Positions 1-7,688 of a stretch of DNA of 42,846 nt are shown here, piece by piece (the first letter of the stretch is position 1; each line of letters starts with the position of its first letter). Source of the stretch: Pseudonocardiaceae bacterium (GTDB taxonomy: Bacteria; Actinomycetota; Actinomycetes; Mycobacteriales; Pseudonocardiaceae); the NCBI GenBank assembly GCA_009379845.1, contig WHSZ01000054.1:1-42846 (forward strand), given 5' to 3'. The notes beneath the pieces were generated by a model. It worked only from the letters and a program-made list of their open reading frames with translations. It made no database searches and was not told where the DNA came from. Position numbers and translations under genes: made by a program.

Positions 1-54
1 ACTCACGGGTCGGTACTCACGGGTCGGTACTCACGGGTCGGTACTCACGGGTCG
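1..54. repeat. 14-bp tandem repeat, 3.9 copies
   Basis: The unit ACTCACGGGTCGGT is repeated perfectly three times (1-14, 15-28, 29-42), and a fourth partial copy ends at 54. It lies at the 3' end of the siderophore operon. The stop codon of the decarboxylase gene (45-47, read on the minus strand) falls inside the last copy. The unit contains ACTCACG, the same string found in the arm of the palindrome at 12733-12775, so it may have grown from a terminator-like element. The array may continue to the left of the window. Confidence 0.9.
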
Positions 55-1175
55 TCGCGGCGCCAGGCGCCGTTCCGGAGAAACCAGTGCTCGGGATGCG
101 GGTGGCTGAGAAAGTCGTGATGCGAGATCTCCCAGCCGTACGCGCCCGCGTGGCTGAACATCAGCACGTCACCGGCCCGCACCCGGTCCACCGGCACGCC
201 GCTGGCCAACACATCCTTCGGGGTACACAACTCGCCGACCACGCTCACCCGTGTGTCGCGCACCTCCGGCCGGGGTAGCTCCGCGGGCCACTCGTCCACC
301 GGCAACACGGTGAACGGATGGCTGTGCTGCCAGGACACCGGCAGCCGAAAATGGTGCGTGCCGCCGCGCACCAGCACGTAGTCGGCGCCGTGGTTGCGCT
401 TCACGTCCAGCACCCGCACGGCGTACCGGCCGCACTCCGCCACCAGGAATCGTCCGCACTCGAAGTCGACCTCCCGCCAGTGCGCGGGAAACGTGTCGAC
501 CAGCGGCGCGAGGCAGAGGGCGAACGCCGAGAAGTCGAACGGCGCGGCCGGCTCCGCGTAGTTCACGCCGATGCCGCCACCGACGTTCAGCACCTCGCAG
601 CGGATCCCGAATTCCCGCTCCCAGCCGAGCACCTTGTCCCGGTACAGCTCGAGCAGGTCCAGATGCGCTCGCGCCGACAGGTTGTTGGAAAGCGAGTGCA
701 GGTGGAACCCCGCCAACCGCAGGCCCGGCAGCCGCCGAGCATGGCCAACCGCAGCTGGCAGGCTGTGCTCATCGATTCCGAACTGCGTCGGTTGGCCAGC
801 CATCGCCAGCGTGCTCGGGGGAAACGGCCCGGAAAGGTTCACCCGAAGCAGCACGTCGACGACCTCGCCGGCAGCCTGCGCGGCCGCCGAGAGCCGATGC
901 AGTTCCAGCGCGCTTTCCACGTGGAACCGCCGCACCCGCATGGTGATCGCCTCCGCGAGTTCGGCGCCGGTCTTGGCCGGCCCGCCGAAGATCACCGCGA
1001 GCTCGGCGCCGACGGCACGCGCCTTCGCCAGCTCACCGCCGGAGGAGACTTCGAACCCGGCGACCACCGGCGCGAGCGCGCGCAGCAACGGATTCGCGCT
1101 GTTCGCCTTCATCGCGTAGAACATCCGGCAGCGTCGCGGCAGCCGGTCCACCACGCCGCGCACGTGTTCGGTCAA
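45..1175 (-). CDS. PLP-dependent (fold III) decarboxylase, SbnH-like, in NIS siderophore operon
   Basis: This belongs to the ornithine/diaminopimelate decarboxylase family (alanine-racemase-type barrel). In staphyloferrin B assembly the homologue SbnH decarboxylates a citryl-diaminopropionate intermediate, and a similar role is inferred here from the neighbours. Visible motifs are the PLP lysine in FYAMKAN, the glycine-rich loop NVGGGIG, ECGR where EPGR is usual, GELCTPKD with the catalytic cysteine, and AGAYGWE. The C-terminus is complete. The start is uncertain. The given start is TTG at 1175, but the same frame upstream encodes EPVCLFGYDLDVL, which matches the family's normal N-terminal strand, and it stays open into the preceding synthetase gene without any ATG, GTG or TTG. 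The real start may therefore be a near-cognate codon such as the CTG at 1199, or the sequence may contain an indel. It is the last gene of the operon. Confidence 0.85.
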   Translation of the reverse strand: MTEHVRGVVDRLPRRCRMFYAMKANSANPLLRALAPVVAGFEVSSGGELAKARAVGAELAVIFGGPAKTGAELAEAITMRVRRFHVESALELHRLSAAAQAAGEVVDVLLRVNLSGPFPPSTLAMAGQPTQFGIDEHSLPAAVGHARRLPGLRLAGFHLHSLSNNLSARAHLDLLELYRDKVLGWEREFGIRCEVLNVGGGIGVNYAEPAAPFDFSAFALCLAPLVDTFPAHWREVDFECGRFLVAECGRYAVRVLDVKRNHGADYVLVRGGTHHFRLPVSWQHSHPFTVLPVDEWPAELPRPEVRDTRVSVVGELCTPKDVLASGVPVDRVRAGDVLMFSHAGAYGWEISHHDFLSHPHPEHWFLRNGAWRRDDP

Positions 1176-1234
1176 GACGTCCAGGTCGTAGCCGAACAGA
1201 CATACCGGCTCAGCGCCCTTGGCGCGTTGTGCGA

Positions 1235-3022
1235 CTAGCCTTTCCCACCGCGGCTCAGTGGATTCGAAACCCGGTGCAGCCGCAGTTCGGTGTCCGGCAG
1301 CAACCTGCGGGTGGTCAGCTGCTCGACCTCGATCGTCGGCTTGAATACGTCGAATTTGTCGATACCTCCACCGAAGCGTTGGATATAGTACTCGATCGTG
1401 CCGCGAACCAGCGTCCAGAATTCCGGCTCCGGCAGGGCGTACGCGTCCTCCAGGAACATGCCAAGCTCGCCAAGGTTGATGAAGAAGAACGCGTCGAGCA
1501 CGAAGTCCGACACGAGATCGAGATCATCGGTCTGCACGAACGAGTTCCGGTTCACGTGATGTTCCGGGGTTCCGGCGAGTTCCGGACACAGCGCCGGTTC
1601 GGCCAGTGCCGCGCGGGAAAACCGCACCCCGTCGTGGAAGTCCCGCAGTGCCACCCGTTGCGGCCAGCCGGACCGATGCAGCAGGACCATGTTCTGCGCA
1701 TGCGCTTCCAGCGCGATTCCGTGCCGCAGCAGGAAACGCATCACCGGCAGCACGGACACCTCGAGAAGCCTGGAGACCCAGCTCCGCACTCCGAACTCGC
1801 GCACCCATCCGTCGATCAGCGGTGTGCCGTCCCGTTCCCGCGCGGTGATCCCGTTGAACGGCACGGCCCGCTCGTCCGGATCGAGGTAGGTGTGCAGGCT
1901 TTCCCGCCAGATGCCGGCCAGCGCGCCGTAGCTGTCCGCACGCACCAGGTCGGCGACCGGCGGCGGATCCACCGCAACCCCCATGACCTCACCGAGCAGC
2001 ACGGTGCGCAGCTCGTCGCGCAGGTACTCGTCGCGTGCCACGATCCGGTGCAGCCAGTCGGAGATCGGCGGTGCGTTGCGCACCGTGTGCGGGGCGAGCG
2101 CCCTACTCGTCGACGTGTTCACAATGGACAGTGACAGTTTCAGGTAGGCCCTGCGCGGTGTGTCCCGGCACGCCAGGGTCCGAATCGACTGCTGGGCGCG
2201 GTGGGCGTGCGGATCTTCCCCGAGCACGATCAGCTCTGCCGCCCACAACCGTGGCGCGAACGCGTGGGTGATCCGCTCTCGCCATTGCCATGGGTGCACC
2301 GGAAGCAGCACGTAGTCGGAAGGTTCACCACCGGCCGCCCGGATTCTCTCGTGGAACTCCTCGATAGTGCGGGTGCCGAGCTGCTCAGCAAGAAAGTCTC
2401 TCTCCAGAACGGAATCCGAGACGGTCGCGTGCGTGATGGAAAGTCGAGCAGCCAGCCACACCGGATACACCGGTTCGGCGAATTCCGGTCCGAACGCGGC
2501 GTTGTCATCCAGATCGAAACCCATCCGCGACTTGTACGCCGGGTGATAGCGGTGCCCGTCGGTGACGGTGGCTTCGAGGGTGTCGTAGTCGGCACCGGCC
2601 AGCACATCACCGCGCCGCGTTCGGACATATTGCGCGAGTGCGTCGTTCACCAGAGTGGCCTCCAGCTCGCGCGCGAAGTCCGGCAGCAGAACGGCGTCGT
2701 GGCTGAGCCCATCGCGTACCTCGCTGAGAAATCGCGTGGTGGAGTCGGCTTCCGTGTCGCTGTCCCGTGCGACCCGGCGAATCGGCTCGGAACCCACGCT
2801 GATCCGGTCGAAGCCGTACCGGAGGTGCGCGCTGAACTCGTAGCGCACCGGCGCACCGGCCGCGTCCACGCCGTCGATCGCGTACCGCCCTTCGCCGATC
2901 TCCTCAGCCCGCAACGCCCCCTCGTACAGCAACGATTCCAGCAGCTGCCGGAACACCCGCCGTCGCACCTCGCCCGCGATTCGTGCATACTTTTGGGCGT
3001 TATAGCACCAGAAAGTACTCAT
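1235..3022 (-). CDS. NIS siderophore synthetase (IucA/IucC family), stand-alone
   Basis: This 595-residue protein has the length and layout of a single IucA/IucC domain with its C-terminal FhuF-like part. These enzymes adenylate a carboxylate such as citrate or a citryl intermediate and condense it with an amine or hydroxyl. Motifs seen are DGHRYHPAYKSR (about residues 155-166, the ATP-binding GHxxHPxxKxR motif), LPVHPWQWRE, QSIRTLAC, YLKLSLSIVNTSTSR, LEAHAQNMVL and LRDFHDG. Its ATG overlaps the stop of the upstream fused synthetase (ATGA, 3019-3022), so translation is probably coupled. The first 14 residues (MSTFWCYNAQKYAR) are encoded by a copy of a palindromic element, and the family-like sequence begins at about residue 16. 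I cannot assign the NIS type (A, B or C) with certainty. Confidence 0.9.
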   Translation of the reverse strand: MSTFWCYNAQKYARIAGEVRRRVFRQLLESLLYEGALRAEEIGEGRYAIDGVDAAGAPVRYEFSAHLRYGFDRISVGSEPIRRVARDSDTEADSTTRFLSEVRDGLSHDAVLLPDFARELEATLVNDALAQYVRTRRGDVLAGADYDTLEATVTDGHRYHPAYKSRMGFDLDDNAAFGPEFAEPVYPVWLAARLSITHATVSDSVLERDFLAEQLGTRTIEEFHERIRAAGGEPSDYVLLPVHPWQWRERITHAFAPRLWAAELIVLGEDPHAHRAQQSIRTLACRDTPRRAYLKLSLSIVNTSTSRALAPHTVRNAPPISDWLHRIVARDEYLRDELRTVLLGEVMGVAVDPPPVADLVRADSYGALAGIWRESLHTYLDPDERAVPFNGITARERDGTPLIDGWVREFGVRSWVSRLLEVSVLPVMRFLLRHGIALEAHAQNMVLLHRSGWPQRVALRDFHDGVRFSRAALAEPALCPELAGTPEHHVNRNSFVQTDDLDLVSDFVLDAFFFINLGELGMFLEDAYALPEPEFWTLVRGTIEYYIQRFGGGIDKFDVFKPTIEVEQLTTRRLLPDTELRLHRVSNPLSRGGKG

Positions 3023-3023
3023 C
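2980..3023. repeat. Degenerate palindromic element forming the 5' end of a gene
   Basis: Read on the minus strand, this segment has the arms TGAGTACTTT and AAAGTATGCA around the centre GGTGCTATAACGCC. The 14-base centre is identical to that of the perfect palindrome at 12733-12775, and the flanking AAAAG and CACGA also match. The element contains the start codon and first 14 codons of the synthetase gene 1235-3022. Confidence 0.75.
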
Positions 3024-6000
3024 GGTCACCGCCGCACAGCGGGTTCGGGATCGGCACGTAGTGCGGGCGTTCCTGGCGGCCGGTGAACCAGCCGAACAGG
3101 TTGGCCTTCGCGGGCAGGGTGGGCGCCGCGAGCAACTCGTCGGCGAGCTCGGGTGGCGCCTCCGCACGCAGCGATTCGCGCACCACGCGCCACAGCTGGG
3201 GCTCCGCGGTGCCGGCCCGTCCCAGCACGTGCACCAGCTGGCCGAGGTGATTGGTGATCACGTTGTACCGTAGTCGCAGCCACGCCTCGCTGTCGTCGTA
3301 AAGCAGCGGGCTGCCCGGCGGTACGGCTGTGCACCGCGCCCGGCTCACGCTGGCGCCCTCCATGTCCCGCACGTAGTACCGAACCGGCCAGCCGCCTTCC
3401 GTGTGTAGCAGGGAATTCTGGGTGTGTGCCTCCAGGCTCACGCCGTCCGACGCGAACACTGACAGCAGCGGCACCAGCGAGATGGCCAGGTAGCTTCGCA
3501 GCCATTCGGCAATCCGGTCGATCGGAATCGGCCCTTCCGGGCATCCGACCGCTTCCCGCACCTGGGCCAGCACGCCCGGCTCCGCCCCGTTCATCCGGTC
3601 CTCAAGCAGGCTGGCCAGAACCCGTGGCGTATCCCCGCGGTTCGCGAACAGATTTTCCCTGTAAAGCACGGAAAGCTCGCTGGCGAGCTCGTCGTCACGC
3701 ACACTCCGGTAGCCGGTTTCCAGCAATACCCGGAATCCCGGATGCCGCCACCGCTCGCGTGCCGTAGCGATCAACGTGCTCGCGTCCATCGCGCGCCGAA
3801 CGTGCTCCTCGGGGTTGGTGCGCACGAAGTTGGTGATCCGCACGTGCAGCGGCAGCTTCCAGCACGTCTGAAAGGACGGATCGGCCACCGTGCGTACCGA
3901 GGACGTCGGGTACACCTCGGGTCCGAGCGGACCGAGCGGAACCAGCGACCCGTCGGTCATCCGCTTGCGCACGGCCGTCCGGGCCTCCAGGTACCTTGCC
4001 TGCCACGGATGGACTGGCAGCAGCGGCCAGGCGGTGTCGACGAGACCGGGCGGTTGCCACGCACCGCCGGTGATCTGTTCTTCGGCAACCAGTTCCGGAG
4101 CGACCGCGTACCAGCTCAACCGGAATGCCGCACCCAGCTCGGGCGCGTAAGCGGCGAGGTCGTCGTCGGTGAACCCGTGCGCTCCCTTTGGTATCGGGTG
4201 CATCGGATGGCCGAGCAACACGGACTGCTCCGCGTGCCTGGTGGGCCCGTACACGTCGTTCGGTGGATGATCGGCAAGGTAACGCGCGGTTCGGGTGACG
4301 CTGTGCTCGATCTGCTCGGCCGCCGATCCCGGCATCTGGCCCGAGGCGGCAGCCAGCTCGGAGAGCAGCAGATCGACCAGCTCGGCATGCCCGACGACGC
4401 GCCCGCCGAGCCGGAACTCGTCGCCGTACTCGTGATGCCCCGACACCGAGCGGTACCGGATGTCGCCGGAGAGCACCGATCCCGCCGCTGGCATCGGCAA
4501 TTCGAGCCGCGCTCCGGACAGCCGCGGCTGGCCGGTCTCCCGCAGGTACGCGTTCAACAGCCTGGTTCGGGCTGCACGTTCGGCGCTCACCCGTGCCGGC
4601 GCGCGTAGCGGGTTCGGTACCTGCCCGGTCGCTGCCGGCATGCTCACCCCGGTCGATCGGCCGGCGCGCAGTAGCGGACCGAGCACCTGCCGGCTCGGCC
4701 AGCGATCCACGTCCAGCAGCTCTCGCCGCACCACATCGGCCACCTCACCATCCAGCCGCGCAACGGAAATCGCGGCACGCAGCTCGGTCCAGAACACCCG
4801 CTCGTCGATAGCGTATCGGCGGGAAAGCGCGTCGGCGATGCCGTACAGGTTCACCTGAAACCCGAGAGTTTGCAGGTAGCCGAGCAGTTCCCGGCCGCTA
4901 TCCAACCGCAACGACTGTGCGGCGCCCGGTTTGATGCGGTATCCGGGGTCGGGTACGCCGGCTTCGGCCATCCACTTCGGATACAGCCGCACCGTGTCGT
5001 GGTCGCGCAACACGAACCGCTGGACCGTGCCGGACCGGATGATCGCCACCACGTTCTGGCCGTGCAGCTCGGGCAGGACGCCATAGCGGAGGAAACCGAA
5101 TCCGATGTCACAGAACGATTCCGCCAGTTCCCGGAAGAACGCGACTGGATCGCCGATATGCCGCCCGAGCGTGTCCCACTCGTGCGCGGCGAGCGCGGCC
5201 ATCGGCATCGCGAGCGCGTCGCCGTCGAGCACGCCCGCCGGATAACCGCGTAGCTGCGCGGCGAGCTGACCGGGGCGGTCATCGAATTCATCCACATCGG
5301 ACGGACCACGCCAGCCGCACCAGTCGCGTTCGTCGCACTGCGCCACCCGCTCGGCGAGCGCCTCGTCACGCTCGAGCAGCGTGGCGACGGTCCGCTGGGC
5401 CCGCTCACCGTTGTCCAGGTAGCGCGGCGGCAGCAACCGGGTGGCGCCGAGGGTGCTAATACCGAGCGGAAGCTTGACGTGCGACGGGCTTTCCGGCTCG
5501 ACCAGCAGCGTGCGCAGTGACGCCGTCGCCCGGAACGCACCCAGATCCCGGGTTACCGGCACCACCTCGCGCGCCGCGAACTCCTCCGCGTACTCGTCCG
5601 GAAGGACACGCTCGAACTGCCACGGATGCACCGGAAGTGGCTGGTACTCGTCGAGCCGCACCCCCGCCAGGGCCATCGCGCCTTCCAACCGCAGCCGCTC
5701 ATCATCGGAGAGCAGCGATTCGTGCAGCCGGTCGGAGCGCGCGCCGCCACCGTGCCGCAGCCGATCTCGGCGCACCGCAACCCAATCAAGCCCGAACGGC
5801 GTCGGACGCATCGGACCGAAACCCGCGAGCTCCGCCGAGTTCCACCCCGTCGCCGCACGCGCCGTCGGGTGGAACGGCCGACCGCGGGTGGCGGCGATTC
5901 GCTCCCCCGCCAGCAACGAACCCGGCCTCGGCGTCACGTCCAGCTCCGCACGACCGCGCGAGGTTGTCGATGCGTGCTCCGCCGCACACCGCAGTTCCTC

Positions 6001-6333
6001 GGCCACGCCGGCGGCATGGGCGGCATCGGTCTCGTCGCCGATCACCAGCCGGACGAGCTCCGCGGCGTCCACGACGCGCGGCACGGAACCATCCACAGTG
6101 GACCACACCGGCCCGAGGGAGAGCCGCCATTCCTGCAATGCGCCGCCGTGACGCCCGCGAAAGACCAGCGCACCGCGATCGAGCTGCACGTAACACCACC
6201 GCTCGGCGCCCGGTTCCACGGCAGCGCCTTGACGTAGCCGGTCGGCGAAGCCACTCAGGTTCTCCTGGATCAGCGTGTCCACCAGATCCCGCAACACGAG
6301 CTCGGCTGCGTGCGCATCAGTGGGACCGGTCAT
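3019..6333 (-). CDS. Fused double NIS siderophore synthetase (two IucA/IucC domains)
   Basis: The 1104 residues hold two complete IucA/IucC domains in one chain, about twice the usual 550-620. The N-terminal domain shows GRPFHPTARAATGWN (151-165), PVHPWQFERV, ASLRTLLV, HVKLPLGISTLGATR, ELHGQNVV and RDHDTVRLYP. A proline- and alanine-rich linker lies near residues 575-600. The C-terminal domain shows GHPMHPIPKGAHGF (about 708-721), PVHPWQARYL, SSVRTVADP, WKLPLHVRITNFVRT, LEAHTQNSLL and VRDMEGASVSR. No break in frame is seen, so this is a true fusion and not two adjacent genes. It overlaps the upstream sbnA-like gene by ATGA at 6330-6333 and the downstream synthetase by ATGA at 3019-3022. With the latter it supplies three synthetase domains, the same number as SbnC/SbnE/SbnF in staphyloferrin B assembly. 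Confidence 0.92.
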   Translation of the reverse strand: MTGPTDAHAAELVLRDLVDTLIQENLSGFADRLRQGAAVEPGAERWCYVQLDRGALVFRGRHGGALQEWRLSLGPVWSTVDGSVPRVVDAAELVRLVIGDETDAAHAAGVAEELRCAAEHASTTSRGRAELDVTPRPGSLLAGERIAATRGRPFHPTARAATGWNSAELAGFGPMRPTPFGLDWVAVRRDRLRHGGGARSDRLHESLLSDDERLRLEGAMALAGVRLDEYQPLPVHPWQFERVLPDEYAEEFAAREVVPVTRDLGAFRATASLRTLLVEPESPSHVKLPLGISTLGATRLLPPRYLDNGERAQRTVATLLERDEALAERVAQCDERDWCGWRGPSDVDEFDDRPGQLAAQLRGYPAGVLDGDALAMPMAALAAHEWDTLGRHIGDPVAFFRELAESFCDIGFGFLRYGVLPELHGQNVVAIIRSGTVQRFVLRDHDTVRLYPKWMAEAGVPDPGYRIKPGAAQSLRLDSGRELLGYLQTLGFQVNLYGIADALSRRYAIDERVFWTELRAAISVARLDGEVADVVRRELLDVDRWPSRQVLGPLLRAGRSTGVSMPAATGQVPNPLRAPARVSAERAARTRLLNAYLRETGQPRLSGARLELPMPAAGSVLSGDIRYRSVSGHHEYGDEFRLGGRVVGHAELVDLLLSELAAASGQMPGSAAEQIEHSVTRTARYLADHPPNDVYGPTRHAEQSVLLGHPMHPIPKGAHGFTDDDLAAYAPELGAAFRLSWYAVAPELVAEEQITGGAWQPPGLVDTAWPLLPVHPWQARYLEARTAVRKRMTDGSLVPLGPLGPEVYPTSSVRTVADPSFQTCWKLPLHVRITNFVRTNPEEHVRRAMDASTLIATARERWRHPGFRVLLETGYRSVRDDELASELSVLYRENLFANRGDTPRVLASLLEDRMNGAEPGVLAQVREAVGCPEGPIPIDRIAEWLRSYLAISLVPLLSVFASDGVSLEAHTQNSLLHTEGGWPVRYYVRDMEGASVSRARCTAVPPGSPLLYDDSEAWLRLRYNVITNHLGQLVHVLGRAGTAEPQLWRVVRESLRAEAPPELADELLAAPTLPAKANLFGWFTGRQERPHYVPIPNPLCGGDR

Positions 6334-7358
6334 GGCAGGTTGGCGGGTGTCGACTCAGCCGCCCTCCGTGCGGCCAGCCACTCGTCGTCGTACACCAGAT
6401 CGAGGTAGCGATCCCCGCGATCCGGGAAGATCGCCACCACCCGTCCCCGCGCCGGCAGCGTGGGCAGCGTCTTGCCGATCGCGGCGACCACCGAGCCGGT
6501 CGAGCCGCCGCCGAAGATTCCCTCGGTAGCGAGCAGTTCCCGGCAGCCGGCCGCGGCCTCCAGGTCGTCCACGTAGACCACGTTGTCGACCTCGGAACGT
6601 TGGCACAGCTCGGAACCGCGGCTGGAGCCGATGCCGGGCAGCTCGCGCGGTCCCGGGTCGCCACCGACAACCACGGAGCCGACCGCGTCCACGGCGATCA
6701 CCCGCATGCTCGGAAAACGTTCCCGCAGCCGGCGCGCGCAACCGAGAATGCTGCCGGTAGTGCTGACAGCCGCGAACAGGTGGTCGGGTGGCCGCACCAG
6801 CTGCTCGCTGAGTTCGGCGCCCGTCCCGTGGTAGTACGCCTGCCAGTTGCGGTCGTTCGCGTACTGGTTGATCCATACCGCGTCCGGCGCTTCGGCCAGC
6901 AACTCCCGCACCCGCTGGATCCTGCTGTGCAGATAGCCACCCGATTCGTCAGGCTCGGAAACGGTTTCCACCCTGGCGTCGAGCCGCCGCAGGATCGCCA
7001 GGTTCGCCTTGGTCGTTTTCGGGTCCACGACACAGGTGAATCGCATGCCGTAGACGCGCGCGGCCATCGCGAGTGCGATGCCGAAGTTGCCGGAGCTGCT
7101 TTCGATGAGCTGACTGCCTGGCTGGATGGAACCGTCCGCGAGGCCGGCCTGGACGATGTATCGCGCCGGGCGATCCTTCATGCTGCCACCGGGATTCATC
7201 AGTTCGAGCTTGGCGAGCACCTCGGTACCAGTCTCCGCGAACAGCCGGCGAAGCGCGACAACGGGGGTGTTCCCGACACACCCGAGTACCGATTCGTGCA
7301 CCGTCTCGGGGGGATCAGCTGGCTGGACGCGGTCGGCGGGGTCGGCGGCAACTGTCAC
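6330..7358 (-). CDS. sbnA: SbnA-like PLP synthase (2,3-diaminopropionate pathway), cysteine synthase family
   Basis: This fold-II PLP enzyme resembles cysteine synthase. In staphyloferrin B clusters SbnA joins O-phosphoserine and glutamate into N-(1-amino-1-carboxyethyl)-glutamate, which SbnB then oxidises to release L-2,3-diaminopropionate. Motifs are GNTPVVAL, the PLP lysine in GGSMKDRPA, the phosphate or cofactor loop ESSSGNFGIALA, and GGGSTGSVVA near the C-terminus. Assignment to SbnA rather than CysK rests mainly on the neighbours, since it is the first gene of a NIS synthetase operon. The start chosen is GTG at 7358 because AGAGG lies about five bases upstream. A GTG at 7364 is in frame but sits almost on that ribosome binding site. 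No SbnB-like dehydrogenase is in the window, so diaminopropionate synthesis would need a gene elsewhere. Confidence 0.8.
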   Translation of the reverse strand: MTVAADPADRVQPADPPETVHESVLGCVGNTPVVALRRLFAETGTEVLAKLELMNPGGSMKDRPARYIVQAGLADGSIQPGSQLIESSSGNFGIALAMAARVYGMRFTCVVDPKTTKANLAILRRLDARVETVSEPDESGGYLHSRIQRVRELLAEAPDAVWINQYANDRNWQAYYHGTGAELSEQLVRPPDHLFAAVSTTGSILGCARRLRERFPSMRVIAVDAVGSVVVGGDPGPRELPGIGSSRGSELCQRSEVDNVVYVDDLEAAAGCRELLATEGIFGGGSTGSVVAAIGKTLPTLPARGRVVAIFPDRGDRYLDLVYDDEWLAARRAAESTPANLP

Positions 7359-7379
7359 GAGCACCTCTCATATCGAAAA

Positions 7380-7398
7380 GCAGGTAAGCCTAACCTTG
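7380..7398. promoter_or_regulatory. Iron box (DmdR1/IdeR/DtxR-type operator)
   Basis: The 19-mer GCAGGTAAGCCTAACCTTG matches the palindromic consensus TTAGGTTAGCCTAACCTAA at 14 of 19 positions, with the inner AGCCTAACCT fully conserved. It lies 22 bases upstream of the GTG start of the sbnA-like gene, as expected for an operator over the promoter of the minus-strand siderophore operon. Iron-loaded DmdR1/IdeR repressors are known to bind such sites. Confidence 0.85.
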
Positions 7399-7530
7399 TC
7401 ACAAGGGTAACGCTGCGTGCGAGAGGGAACACGTACCGAGTGCCCTTGTCGGCTGCTCACCGAGCATCACCCGCGAGTTCCCCGCGAATTCCCTGGGAGG
7501 CGCAGGTATGCCCGGAAGGGCGTTACGGGT

Positions 7531-7592
7531 GCACTCAGTACGGCGAAGGACGCGTTCAGTCCCCGCAACGCACGGAAGGCGTCCTTCAGCAC
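7531..7592. repeat. Dispersed palindromic repeat, copy A
   Basis: GAAGGACGC (7545-7553) and GCGTCCTTC (7579-7587) form a perfect 9-bp inverted repeat with a 25-base loop. The element starts with GCACTCAGTACG and ends with GGCGTCCTTCAGCAC, and both ends recur with few changes at 20705-20775. It lies between the divergent siderophore and ABC-transporter operons. The rest of 7399-7688 holds no gene or clear promoter that I can support. Confidence 0.7.
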
Positions 7593-7688
7593 AACCAGCG
7601 GACGGGTCGGCCGGCGGCGGGCGGGCACCCAGCGTTCGCCCAGGTTGTTCCCAGCGCCACGTCACCCGCGGGAGAAACGCTGCGAGAC

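Noticed and set aside
5517..7688. Long open plus-strand frame running into the ABC ATPase gene
   Set aside because: It is antisense to the fused synthetase and sbnA-like genes and encodes Arg/Pro-rich sequence without domain motifs. The ATPase domain begins only at 7689.
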